Below, in pieces: positions 7,825 to 15,949 of a stretch of 64,000 nt of DNA. The stretch lies in NCBI RefSeq assembly GCF_004681185.1, contig NZ_SRIF01000002.1:601994-665993 (forward strand), given 5' to 3'. Origin of the DNA: Haloarcula amylovorans. GTDB taxonomy: Archaea; Halobacteriota; Halobacteria; Halobacteriales; Haloarculaceae. Below the pieces are notes generated by a model that saw nothing but the letters and a program-made list of their open reading frames with translations, searched no databases and was not told where the DNA came from. How positions within the stretch are numbered: the stretch's first letter is position 1; each line of letters begins with the position of its first letter. Made by a program: the position numbers and the translations under genes.

Positions 7825-9312
7825 TTAGTCCTCGCAGGCGTCGGGGTCGTCGTCCTCGTTGGGCGTCTCGGATGGCTCGTCGGGGGAATCGCCGCCTTCG
7901 TCAACCGGTTCCTCGGGGAAGTCGTCTTCGGGGTCTCCTGTCGATTTGGCCGGGAGGCCGGGAACTGTCGCTTCCCCCTGTCCGGGTTCGAGGACGAACA
8001 CTCGCGGGCCGCCGAAGAAGAGGCCGTTCCCGTACAACACGGGGCTGGAAGCCTGGCCATCGAAACCGTACTCGAACAACTTCGATCCATCGGCGGTGTC
8101 GTAGGCTGCCTCCTCCGTGTAGACGACACCGTCGGCGACGTTACCGAGATTCGCGCCCTCGTACTGGAGCGTGCCGTCTTCCCGCGAGACCGCAACCGTC
8201 TCGTTAGTCGGCTCTATTGGGTCGGCGCTGGCGCGGTAGTTGATGTAGACGGATTCATCGTCTACGACCGGAGCCGACCATTTCAGCGAGGCAGCGGTAT
8301 CCGGTTCGTACTTCCATTCGACGCTTCCGTCTTCTATATTCAGTGCGAACAGACTGATACCGGATGTCTCGTCTGTCTCACCCGTAGTATAGACCGTGCC
8401 GTCGGCAACGGGAACTTGAGTCCCCGTTTTCCACGCAGAGGGTTGCCCATCGAAACTCCAGACGACCTCGCCGGTTTCCGCGTCGAGTGCTTGCAGCCCC
8501 CCTCGGTGGGGGAACACTTTGCCGTCAGCGACGGAGGCCGCTTGGATACCGCCCCCATATGTGGGACTGTCTGACGCGACTTCTTCCGACCATAGTTTCT
8601 CACCAGTTTCAGCATCGAGGGCGACGAGAAGCGAATCGTTCGGCAGTTGGGTGTCGACGACGACGAAAACCCGATCCTCGCTGGTAGTGATGCCGGAATA
8701 GGACAACTGCTCCTCCTGAGCGTATTCCGGGGCCTCGCTCTCGGACGGATCCCGCTGGAAGCGCCACTTTTTGGTGCCGCTCTCGGGATCAATAGCGTAG
8801 ACAGCGCCAGGAATCTCCTTGGAGGTTCCAGAACCGACGTAGACTGTCTCGCCATCCGTCGCAGACCCGTTGAAGTAGGTTCGATTGGTCGTGTCGCCCG
8901 TCGCTTGCTCGAAGGCTTGGGAGTTCTCAGTCGAGAACGTCCAGCGAACGTCGCCGGATTCGGTGTCGAGGGCGTGGAACTTCTGCCCGCTGACGTAGGC
9001 CGTCCCGTTGTGAACGACCGAGATCGAGTAGTCGCTATCCGTCTCCGGTTCGGGGTCTGCTATCCAGCGGAGACTAACGCCCTCTTTCGGCTCAGACGCA
9101 GTGGGTGCGTAGTTGGTGTTGCCGGGGCCGCCGTACGTGGAGGTCCAGCCCGAAAGTGAATCGTTGGAGCTACTACCATCATCGTTGCCAGAATCGGATT
9201 GCTGTGCGAGGACACCACCGACGCTACCGACGCCAGCGAGGGCGGTTGCGCCGCCGAGAGCCTTCAGGAGCGTTCGGCGACTGGTACTGCTATCGGGAGT
9301 CTGGTTCGACAT
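7825..9312 (-). CDS. Secreted PQQ-like beta-propeller repeat protein
   Basis: A 495-residue exported protein. A Tat signal (SRRTLLKALGGATALAG) ends at an AxA-like site near VLAQQ. The chain then has a Ser/Asp-rich linker and repeated outer-strand motifs of PQQ quinoprotein propellers: ALDTESGDVRWTF, AIDPESGTKKWRF, ALDAETGEKLWSE, ALDAETGEVVWSF and ALNIEDGSVEWKY. The C terminus is an acidic Pro/Glu/Asp tail after a VPGLPAKSTG segment. Without other catalytic signatures it may be a binding propeller rather than a true PQQ dehydrogenase. Its promoter region at 9313-9400 is markedly AT-rich. Confidence 0.85.
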   Translation of the reverse strand: MSNQTPDSSTSRRTLLKALGGATALAGVGSVGGVLAQQSDSGNDDGSSSNDSLSGWTSTYGGPGNTNYAPTASEPKEGVSLRWIADPEPETDSDYSISVVHNGTAYVSGQKFHALDTESGDVRWTFSTENSQAFEQATGDTTNRTYFNGSATDGETVYVGSGTSKEIPGAVYAIDPESGTKKWRFQRDPSESEAPEYAQEEQLSYSGITTSEDRVFVVVDTQLPNDSLLVALDAETGEKLWSEEVASDSPTYGGGIQAASVADGKVFPHRGGLQALDAETGEVVWSFDGQPSAWKTGTQVPVADGTVYTTGETDETSGISLFALNIEDGSVEWKYEPDTAASLKWSAPVVDDESVYINYRASADPIEPTNETVAVSREDGTLQYEGANLGNVADGVVYTEEAAYDTADGSKLFEYGFDGQASSPVLYGNGLFFGGPRVFVLEPGQGEATVPGLPAKSTGDPEDDFPEEPVDEGGDSPDEPSETPNEDDDPDACED

Positions 9313-9585
9313 CTCATTTGTTTCAATGCCTATTGTTCCTATTATTATGAGTACTACTATTCATCTAGTAACAGTTCTCAACTGTCTGAAACGGTGCGAC
9401 GGCCTGCTTATGCAGACGATAAACCCTGACAGGTGCGCACTGTATTCAGCACAGCGCTGCAGATGTCGAGGATACCTGGTAGAATTTTCAACGCTCAGTT
9501 CGCACACCTACCTAACGGCTGTTTCGTCACAGTTTCGTCAGAAAAGAAGAACGAGGTTCAACGCTCGGTTCTGGTGTCCCCGGCC
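9313..9585. promoter_or_regulatory. AT-rich promoter region with dyad and direct repeats
   Basis: The leftward beta-propeller gene has an AT-rich block at about 9335-9365 that fits a TATA element some 30 nt upstream of its ATG. Just upstream is a perfect inverted repeat ACAGTT-ctc-AACTGT (9371-9385), suited to an operator. Further right, a 15-nt direct repeat with one mismatch (TTCAACGCTCAGTTC at 9487-9501 and TTCAACGCTCGGTTC at 9557-9571) lies downstream of the AEC transporter gene. No coding sequence is evident. Confidence 0.45.
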
Positions 9586-10488
9586 CTAGATGACGGCCAT
9601 CAGCGCGAACAGCGTCGCGAGCGAGACGATGGTGGTGACGAAGACGTTGAGCGAGGCGAACTCGGCGTCCCCGCCCAGCTCCGTCGCGTAGACGAACGTC
9701 GAGACGGCCGTCGGCGTCCCGAGCATGAGGACGCTCGCGGTGAACACCGCCGGTGCGACGCCGAGCGCCGAGAAGGTGATCCACGCGACCAGCGGCATCA
9801 CACCGAGCTTCAGCGCGACCACGCCCGCCGTCGCCGCGGGGTCGATACCGGCCGGGTCCACGTCCAGCGAGGCACCGACGAGGACGAGCGCGAGGGGCAA
9901 CGCGAGGTCACCGACGGCCGACAGCGCCGTCACCGCCGATTCGGGGACGCCGAGGCCGAACCATGCGACGACGATGCCGAAACCCAACGAGACGAGTACT
10001 GGGTTGGTGACGAGCGCCGAGAGTTGCTCCAGGGGCGAGACGTCCGCGCCGTCGCTGACGAGCACGATGACGGTCACAGGGACCTGTGCGAGCGTGATGA
10101 GGCCGAGCAAGAGCGCCGCCGTCGCTCTCGTGTCCGGCCCGTAGGCCGCCGCCACCAGCGGGAAGCCCAGATACCCCAAATTCGCGTGGTAGGATTGGAC
10201 GACCGCGATGCCGTGCCGTTCGGGGGCGGTGAAGCGGCGGTGTGCCACCCACGCCACGCCGACGGTGACGATCATGACGACAGCCACGCCGACGAGTAGT
10301 TCCGGCGAGAGTAGCGACGACAGCGGTTGGTCGTACGTCGAGACGAAAATGAGCGCGGGAAGGACGACGTAGAAGGCCACAGCGTTGAGCCGTTCGGTCC
10401 GCCAGTCGTTCAGCACGCCGACCTGCTGGAGGGCCACTCCGACGACCAACATTCCGAGCAGATACGCGAAGCGCCCTACTGCGTCCAT
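9586..10488 (-). CDS. AEC (auxin efflux carrier) family transporter
   Basis: A 300-residue integral membrane protein with about ten hydrophobic segments in two halves. The first half includes [20 protein letters not shown] and the second [11 protein letters not shown] and [20 protein letters not shown]. This is the pattern of the AEC/bile-acid-related transporter family. Known members move malate, malonate and related organic anions or auxin, and the substrate here cannot be inferred. The gene is transcribed away from srp54. Confidence 0.82.
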   Translation of the reverse strand: MDAVGRFAYLLGMLVVGVALQQVGVLNDWRTERLNAVAFYVVLPALIFVSTYDQPLSSLLSPELLVGVAVVMIVTVGVAWVAHRRFTAPERHGIAVVQSYHANLGYLGFPLVAAAYGPDTRATAALLLGLITLAQVPVTVIVLVSDGADVSPLEQLSALVTNPVLVSLGFGIVVAWFGLGVPESAVTALSAVGDLALPLALVLVGASLDVDPAGIDPAATAGVVALKLGVMPLVAWITFSALGVAPAVFTASVLMLGTPTAVSTFVYATELGGDAEFASLNVFVTTIVSLATLFALMAVI

Positions 10489-10628
10489 ACGTAGCGGTGG
10501 CCGGTTCGGCTGTTTCAGCCTTCGGATTCCTGTCGGGTTCGTCGCCGAACGAGACTACTATCGCGGGAGAACCGTCGTCGCAGGGACAACAAGTCTTTAC
10601 CCGTCCGGTCGCGTATCTCGGCACAACA

Positions 10629-12032
10629 ATGGTACTCGACGACTTGGGGAGTTCGCTCCGGGGGACCCTAGACGACCTCCGGGGGAAGTCCCGCATCTCC
10701 GAAGAGGACATCGAAGGCGTCGTCAAGGAGATTCAACGCTCGCTGTTGCAGGCCGACGTTGACGTTGCACTCGTCAAGGAGCTCTCGAACAACATCGAGA
10801 GCCGTGCGTTAGACGAGGAGCCGCCCGCTGGCACCACGCCGCGCGATTGGGTGCTCCGCATCGTCTACGAGGAACTGGTCGACCTCGTCGGCGAGTCGAC
10901 CGAGATTCCGCTCGAAGAGCAGACCATCATGCTCGCCGGTCTCTACGGGTCAGGGAAGACCACGACGGCCGCGAAGATGGCGTGGTGGTTCTCGACGAAG
11001 GGGCTCCGACCCGCGATCATCCAGACCGACACCGACCGTCCCGGCGCGTACGACCAATCCAAGGAGATGGCCAGTCGGGCGGAGGTCGACTTCTATGGCG
11101 ACCCCGACGCGGACGATCCCGTGAAAATCGCCCGCGACGGACTGGAAGCCACGGAAGAAGCCGACGTTCGCATCGTCGACACCGCCGGTCGCGACGGCCT
11201 GAACGAAGAACTCATCGAGCAGATAGAGCGCATCGAGGCCGAAGCGCAGCCCGACCGGAACCTCCTCGTGCTAGACGCTGCGATGGGCCAGAGCGCGAAG
11301 AGTCAGGCCGCCGACTTCCAAGAGGCGATTGGCATCGACGGCGTCGTCATCACAAAACTCGACGGGACGGCCAAAGGTGGGGGCGCACTCGCTGCCGTCG
11401 ACGAGACAGATTCGACCATCGCCTTCCTCGGCTCCGGCGAGACGGTCAAGGACATCGAGCGCTTCGAGCCCTCGGGGTTCATCTCCCGCTTGCTCGGGAT
11501 GGGCGACTTAAAGCAGCTCACCGAGCGCGTCGAGCGCGCGATGGAGGAGACCAAGCAGGGCGACGACGACGATTGGGAGCCAGAGGACATGATGGAGGGG
11601 TCGTTCACCCTCAAGGACATGCGAAAGCAGATGGAGGCGATGAACAACATGGGGCCGCTCGACCAGGTGATGGACATGATTCCCGGCCTGGGCGGCGGCC
11701 TGATGGACCAGTTGCCCGACAACGCGATGGACGTGACCCAAGAACGGATGCGTGACTTCGAGGTCATCATGGATTCGATGACCGAGGAGGAACTCGAAAA
11801 CCCCCGCGTCGTCGGCCAGAGTCGGACCGAACGCATCGCCCGCGGGGCGGGTAAGCCCGAGGAGCGCATCCGCGAACTGCTCCAACAGCACAAGCAGATG
11901 GACCAGATGCTAAAGCAGTTCCAGGGCATGGGCGACGGCGATATGGAACGGATGATGAAACAGATGCAACAGCAGGGCGGCGGCGGTGGCGGCGGGATGG
12001 GCGGCATGGGCGGCGGCGGCCCGTTCGGCTGA
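10629..12032 (+). CDS. srp54: Signal recognition particle 54 kDa protein
   Basis: A 467-residue GTPase of the archaeal SRP that recognises signal sequences and delivers ribosomes to FtsY. The N domain begins [12 protein letters not shown]. The G domain has the P-loop [27 protein letters not shown] and [13 protein letters not shown]. The M domain is Met-rich ([18 protein letters not shown]) and contains the SRP-RNA-binding segment (ESMTEEE-type region to [13 protein letters not shown]). The tail is a [18 protein letters not shown] run. The ATG at 10629 matches the family start; upstream in-frame residues are not conserved-looking. Confidence 0.96.
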   Translation: MVLDDLGSSLRGTLDDLRGKSRISEEDIEGVVKEIQRSLLQADVDVALVKELSNNIESRALDEEPPAGTTPRDWVLRIVYEELVDLVGESTEIPLEEQTIMLAGLYGSGKTTTAAKMAWWFSTKGLRPAIIQTDTDRPGAYDQSKEMASRAEVDFYGDPDADDPVKIARDGLEATEEADVRIVDTAGRDGLNEELIEQIERIEAEAQPDRNLLVLDAAMGQSAKSQAADFQEAIGIDGVVITKLDGTAKGGGALAAVDETDSTIAFLGSGETVKDIERFEPSGFISRLLGMGDLKQLTERVERAMEETKQGDDDDWEPEDMMEGSFTLKDMRKQMEAMNNMGPLDQVMDMIPGLGGGLMDQLPDNAMDVTQERMRDFEVIMDSMTEEELENPRVVGQSRTERIARGAGKPEERIRELLQQHKQMDQMLKQFQGMGDGDMERMMKQMQQQGGGGGGGMGGMGGGGPFG

Positions 12033-12083
12033 CGCCGCGTCGCCGCGGACTCGTCTCGCCGGCGAACCGAGCGGTTCACGGTC

Positions 12084-12386
12084 TCACTGGCGCTGTGCGA
12101 GGACGATTGCGACCAGCAACAGCACCATTCCCAGCAACTGCGTTCCGCTGTTGACCGCGGGAACGACCATCGGCCCGAAGAAGCGGGCGGTGAAGACCGT
12201 GGCGGCCCAGCTCACGGCGGTCAGCGTCACGATACCGGCACCGAGAAACAGCATCGCGCGACTCCGGTTTCGGACGTACCCGTAGAACGCCAGTCCGGCG
12301 ATACAGAGACCGACGAGCAGTGACAGGATCGAGAGACCCTGACCGATGAACAGCCACGCCTCGGAGCCGAGTCCGGCGACGGGCAC
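12084..12386 (-). CDS. Small three-helix membrane protein (DUF7521-like)
   Basis: A 100-residue hydrophobic protein with three predicted transmembrane segments (about residues 12-34, 43-65 and 75-97) and an arginine-rich turn YVRNRSRAM. It starts with GTG one base after the stop of the upstream HTH gene on the same strand, so the two are almost certainly cotranscribed. Pairs of a winged-helix regulator and a small membrane protein of this type are common in haloarchaea (DUF7521, family name from memory). The function is unknown, perhaps modulation of the regulator at the membrane. Confidence 0.65.
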   Translation of the reverse strand: MPVAGLGSEAWLFIGQGLSILSLLVGLCIAGLAFYGYVRNRSRAMLFLGAGIVTLTAVSWAATVFTARFFGPMVVPAVNSGTQLLGMVLLLVAIVLAQRQ

Positions 12387-12387
12387 G

Positions 12388-12738
12388 CTACAGCCCCTCC
12401 CAGAGGTCGGTAAAGGCGTCGGCGAAACGCTGTGTCGCCGACGTGGTTTTCAGACGCACGTCGAAGCCGCCGTCGTCGAGTTCGACGCGCAGTTCGTCCA
12501 GTTGGGCCTCGTAAACGTTCGTGTGGTCGCCGTCTGAGTCGGGGGTCAACTCGGCGCTGACGAGGCCACACGCTTCTAACTCTTCGAGGCGTCGGTACAC
12601 GGTCGAGAGCGACATCTCGCACTGGTCGCTGAGAGCGGTTGCGGTCATGGGTTCGTGGCTCGTGGCCGCCAGCAGCGAGCGCGCGTACTCGTCGTCGAGG
12701 AGGGCGAAGACGTCCGCAGGGGTGCAGTCAGCGGCCAC
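12388..12738 (-). CDS. ArsR-like winged helix-turn-helix regulator
   Basis: A 116-residue transcription factor. A winged HTH spans about residues 10-65: DEYARSLLAATSHEPMTATALSDQ (helices 1-2) and SLSTVYRRLEELEACGLV (recognition helix and wing). The acidic C-terminal half (ELRVELDDGGFDVRLKT) probably mediates dimerisation or regulation. GTG start. It precedes the small membrane protein gene by one base. No metal-binding Cys/His cluster is visible, so it is not an obvious metal sensor. Confidence 0.8.
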   Translation of the reverse strand: MAADCTPADVFALLDDEYARSLLAATSHEPMTATALSDQCEMSLSTVYRRLEELEACGLVSAELTPDSDGDHTNVYEAQLDELRVELDDGGFDVRLKTTSATQRFADAFTDLWEGL

Positions 12739-12871
12739 AGCACGTTGTTCGGGGGGTGGGATAAAAAATCACGACGAGCGTTCGCTGAGTCGGCGAACGC
12801 GTCGGCCGCTCACCGCATCGTCTTCTCGATAATCACCGCTCTTTTTCCGAGCGCGCGCTGTCTGTCCGGTA

Positions 12872-13450
12872 ATGACCGTCCGCGAGGTCGCCACCGAGGC
12901 GTACAGAGAGTCCCTCCCCGTCTTGGCTCTCAGTGCGGTCGGCGGCCTCTTCGCGGGCGTCGTCCTCGGCGGGATGGACGCGGAACTAGAGCAAGTGGCG
13001 GGCCTGCTCGTCCTCGTTCCGGCGCTGCTCGCCACTCGCGGGAACGTTTACGGCTCGTTGGGGGCGCGACTCGGCTCCGCACTCCATCAGGGGATCGTCG
13101 AGCCACGCTTCTCGCTGGCCGACGAGCGCGTGAACGCGGCCGTCGCCGCGGCGCTGGCGAACGGCGTCCTCGTTAGCGGCTTCGCGGCGGTGCTGACCGT
13201 CGCGCTGCTGGCTGGGATCGGGCGACCGTCCGCGCCGTTGCTGACCCTCGTCGGAATCGCGCTCGTGGCCGGTCTCGTCTCCGGAATCCTCCTCACGATT
13301 GCCGTCGTCTCCGTGGTCTTCGTCGGCTACCGACGGGGACTAAACCCCGATACGCTGGCCGGGCCGGTGGTGACGACGACCGGCGACGTGGTCGGCATCG
13401 CCACGCTGCTGGCGGCGACCCGCTTCGTCCTCGCGCTGGGGGGTGGCTGA
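12872..13450 (+). CDS. MgtE/SLC41-type divalent cation transporter, half-size subunit 1
   Basis: A 192-residue membrane protein of about five helices equal to one MgtE transmembrane domain, without the N-terminal and CBS domains of bacterial MgtE. Family hallmarks are PALLATRGNVYGSLGARLGSAL in the second helix pair and the pore-associated PVVTTTGDVVG with its acidic residue. It overlaps the next gene, a homologous half, by 8 nt. The two probably form a heterodimeric Mg2+ (or Co2+) channel comparable to the fused two-domain SLC41 proteins of animals. Regulation by CBS nucleotide sensing is absent. Confidence 0.83.
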   Translation: MTVREVATEAYRESLPVLALSAVGGLFAGVVLGGMDAELEQVAGLLVLVPALLATRGNVYGSLGARLGSALHQGIVEPRFSLADERVNAAVAAALANGVLVSGFAAVLTVALLAGIGRPSAPLLTLVGIALVAGLVSGILLTIAVVSVVFVGYRRGLNPDTLAGPVVTTTGDVVGIATLLAATRFVLALGGG

Positions 13451-14015
13451 CGTGGCCGACGAGTGGACCGTTCGGGGCATCGTCCGGCGGATGTTCCCCG
13501 TACTGGTCGTCCTGACCGCTATCGAACTCGGGAGCGGTCTCGTCCTCGATACCTTCGAGGGTACTCTTCTCCGGTACCCGACGCTACTCGTCCTCGTCCC
13601 CGTGACCATCGGAATGGCCGGCAACCTCGGGAGTATCCTCGCTTCGCGCCTCTCGACGGCGTTCCACCTCGGCTTGCTCTCCTTCGAGGCGACCGACGAC
13701 CGCCTCGCTGGCAACGCCGCCGCCACCGTTGCTCTCGCCGTCACCGTCTTTCCGCTTGTCGGCGGCGGCGCGTGGGCGGTCCAGGCGGCCGTCGGCGGAA
13801 CGCAACTCAGTCCCGGAACAGTCGTCATCGTCGCCCTCGCCAGTGGCGTCACGCTGGCCGTACTGGCCATCGTCGTCACCACGATAACGACCTACGCCGC
13901 CTATCGTTTCGAACTCGACCCTGACGACGTGGTCATCCCCGTCGTGACGAACGTCTGTGACGTACTGGGCGTGCTGGTGCTGTTCGGCGTGGTTCAAGTC
14001 CTAGTGAGCGGATAG
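13443..14015 (+). CDS. MgtE/SLC41-type divalent cation transporter, half-size subunit 2
   Basis: A 190-residue homologue of the preceding gene product, beginning at a GTG inside that gene's last codons (8-nt overlap; translational coupling likely). It shows the same architecture: VPVTIGMAGNLGSILASRLSTA corresponds to the conserved loop, and PVVTNVCDVLGVLV to the acidic pore residue. An N-terminal cytoplasmic helix DEWTVRGIVRRMFPV may be amphipathic. The tandem suggests duplication and specialisation within a heterodimeric channel. Confidence 0.83.
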   Translation: MADVADEWTVRGIVRRMFPVLVVLTAIELGSGLVLDTFEGTLLRYPTLLVLVPVTIGMAGNLGSILASRLSTAFHLGLLSFEATDDRLAGNAAATVALAVTVFPLVGGGAWAVQAAVGGTQLSPGTVVIVALASGVTLAVLAIVVTTITTYAAYRFELDPDDVVIPVVTNVCDVLGVLVLFGVVQVLVSG

Positions 14016-14087
14016 CTGGAGACTGGCATCGGTAGCGATTCGCCGCGTATCGACGGACACTTGCCCCCGAAGCACCGATATTCACCT

Positions 14088-15158
14088 GTGCAGACAGCCG
14101 TCGCCGCGCTCCTCGGACAGCCGGTCCTCGCGCTGCTGGCCGAGGTTATCGTCCGGGTACTCCGCATCGGCGCGTTCATCTCGCTGGGGGTGTTCCTCGC
14201 CAACCTCGCGGTGGCGTTCGGCCTCGTCGACCGCATCGCCGCCGTCTCGCGCTACCTCACCGCGCCGGCGAACCTCCCCGACGAAGTGGGGACGGCTATC
14301 TTGACGACGACAGCCTCACCGACGGCGGGATACGGTATGCTCGCGGACTTCCGGGAGTCGGGCGTCCTCTCTGACCGGGCGACGCTCGTCGCCGTCACGA
14401 TAAACACGTTCTTCGGGTTCGCTCAGCACATCGTCACCTTCTACGCGCCGGTGCTGATCCCCATTCTCGGGGCACGTGTTGGCGTCCTCTACGTCGCCAC
14501 GCGGGGACTGGTAGCGCTGGCGATCACGCTGACCGGCATCGCTGCCGGAGCGGTCCTGCTGGACCGCTCGAACGCGGGCGCGACGGCGAACGGCGACCGC
14601 CGAGACCAGCGGACAACCGACGGCGGCCGCAGCGATACCGACCACGCCAACGCGTCGGACGTGCTGGACGACAGTCCCGAGAGCCACGCGGCTGCGATAC
14701 GGGACGCCGCTGGTGAGACGGTCGAGAAGGTCCGCGAAATCCTGCCGCGACTGGCGGCCATCTACCTCGTCGTCTCGCTGCTGGTCGCGTACTCCGAGGA
14801 GCTGCTCGCGCTGGTCGGCGGCGGCGGTGTCGCCGTGACCGCGGCCGCCGACGGACTGGCGGGACTGCTCGGTCTCCCGGGCGCGGCGGTCCCGGTGGTC
14901 GCCGCGTTCGCACTCGACACCACGTCGGGCGCGGTGGTCATCGCGCCGCTGGTCGAGAACGGTACGTTCACCGCTCGCACCGCGGTGGCGACGATGCTCG
15001 TCGGCGGAATCGTCTCCTTCGCCGTCTCGACGTTCAAGCGGTCGATCCCCTTCCAGTACGGCATCTGGGGGCGGTCGTTCGGCTCGAAGGTCATCGCGGT
15101 CAACACCGCGCTGAAAATCGTCTGGATCGCTCTCGCGCTGGTCGTCCTCCTGGCCTAG
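14088..15158 (+). CDS. Nucleoside-recognition (gate) domain membrane protein
   Basis: About 356 residues with roughly eight hydrophobic helices interrupted near the middle by a hydrophilic, probably cytoplasmic loop (DRSNAGATANGDRRDQ to DSPESHAAAIRDAAG). Conserved-looking patches TTASPTAGYGMLADF and ALDTTSGAVVIAPL recall gate domains also found in FeoB and nucleoside transporters. The substrate is unknown. I prefer the GTG at 14088; a TTG at 14061 would add nine unlike residues. Its stop codon overlaps the stop of the convergent GNAT gene in the tetranucleotide CTAG. Confidence 0.7.
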   Translation: MQTAVAALLGQPVLALLAEVIVRVLRIGAFISLGVFLANLAVAFGLVDRIAAVSRYLTAPANLPDEVGTAILTTTASPTAGYGMLADFRESGVLSDRATLVAVTINTFFGFAQHIVTFYAPVLIPILGARVGVLYVATRGLVALAITLTGIAAGAVLLDRSNAGATANGDRRDQRTTDGGRSDTDHANASDVLDDSPESHAAAIRDAAGETVEKVREILPRLAAIYLVVSLLVAYSEELLALVGGGGVAVTAAADGLAGLLGLPGAAVPVVAAFALDTTSGAVVIAPLVENGTFTARTAVATMLVGGIVSFAVSTFKRSIPFQYGIWGRSFGSKVIAVNTALKIVWIALALVVLLA

Positions 15159-15889
15159 TCGAACGTGTAGGCCATCATCACTTCGTCCACTTGCTCGTCG
15201 CCGACGGTGTAGTGGTTCCGGCGGATGCCTTCCGTGTTCCAGCCGTGGGCTTCGAGAAACGCCAGCGCGCTCTCCATCGTGGCCGGGACGCTGTTGTACA
15301 GTTTCCGGTAGCCGTTGGCCCGCGCCCACTCCGTCCCGCGATTGATAAGTTGGCTGCCGATGCCCTGCCCGCGGTGCTCGGCGACGACGCCGACGGTCAA
15401 CTGGGCGGTCTCCCTGAGTTTGTCCAGTTGCGGGAGGTCGAGATGACACCAGCCAATCACTTCGTCGTCTATCGTCGCCACGAAGAACACGCGCGACTGG
15501 ACCGTGTTGTGCCGGGTGACTGCGTCCTCGTAGAGCAACTGCTCGGCGACGCTCTCGGCAACGACGTAGGTGCTCTCGTCAGAGACGTTCCGAATCGCCT
15601 CGACCAATCCCTCGAAGTCGTCCGGTCGGGCCGGACGAATCGTGTACGTGACCGACCCGTTCTCGTACGTCTCGATGGAGCCAACGTCCAGCGCCAGCGA
15701 GAGCGTCCCACCGTCGTCTGCCAGATATCCCTTCGAGAGGAGGTGGTCGACTGCCTCTTGGAACGCCTCGGTGTCTAACTCTGTCGCCGCCCGCGCTCGA
15801 TGGCGCGCTGCCGTCCCGTGTCGCTCGACGTACTGATAGACGTCTCTGGCCTCGTTCGTCTCGAACGTCGGCCGCTCGACTGCGTCCAT
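15155..15889 (-). CDS. GNAT N-acetyltransferase with N-terminal helical extension
   Basis: A 244-residue protein. Residues 1-75 form a small helical, possibly winged-helix-like domain (ARDVYQYVERHGTAARHRAR, AVDHLLSKGYLADDGGTL). Residues from about 82 are a GNAT fold: TYTIRPARPDDF, FFVATIDDEVIGWCHL, and the acetyl-CoA loop LTVGVVAEHRGQGIGSQLI (Q/RxxGxG/A). The ATG at 15889 (MDAVERP) is chosen; upstream in-frame codons cover the promoter. The palindrome TAACAATTGTTA (15916-15927) sits at the expected TATA position of a leaderless transcript. The acceptor substrate is unknown. Confidence 0.82.
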   Translation of the reverse strand: MDAVERPTFETNEARDVYQYVERHGTAARHRARAATELDTEAFQEAVDHLLSKGYLADDGGTLSLALDVGSIETYENGSVTYTIRPARPDDFEGLVEAIRNVSDESTYVVAESVAEQLLYEDAVTRHNTVQSRVFFVATIDDEVIGWCHLDLPQLDKLRETAQLTVGVVAEHRGQGIGSQLINRGTEWARANGYRKLYNSVPATMESALAFLEAHGWNTEGIRRNHYTVGDEQVDEVMMAYTFD

Positions 15890-15915
15890 ACGTGCGGGTC
15901 GGGCCGGATAGTGCT

Positions 15916-15927
15916 TAACAATTGTTA
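15916..15927 (-). promoter_or_regulatory. Palindromic promoter element TAACAATTGTTA
   Basis: A perfect 12-base palindrome beginning 27 bases upstream of the GNAT start codon, the normal distance for a TATA element of a leaderless haloarchaeal transcript. The ACAATTGT core recurs at a nearly identical distance upstream of the ZIP transporter gene (62323-62330) and again at 2816-2823. It could be an unusual TATA sequence or an operator overlapping it. Confidence 0.4.
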
Positions 15928-15949
15928 TCAGGTAACACGACACGTCCGC

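Noticed and set aside
10497..10628. N-terminal extension of SRP54
   Set aside because: The additional 44 residues are not SRP54-like and cover the promoter. The ATG at 10629 gives the family start MVLDDLG.
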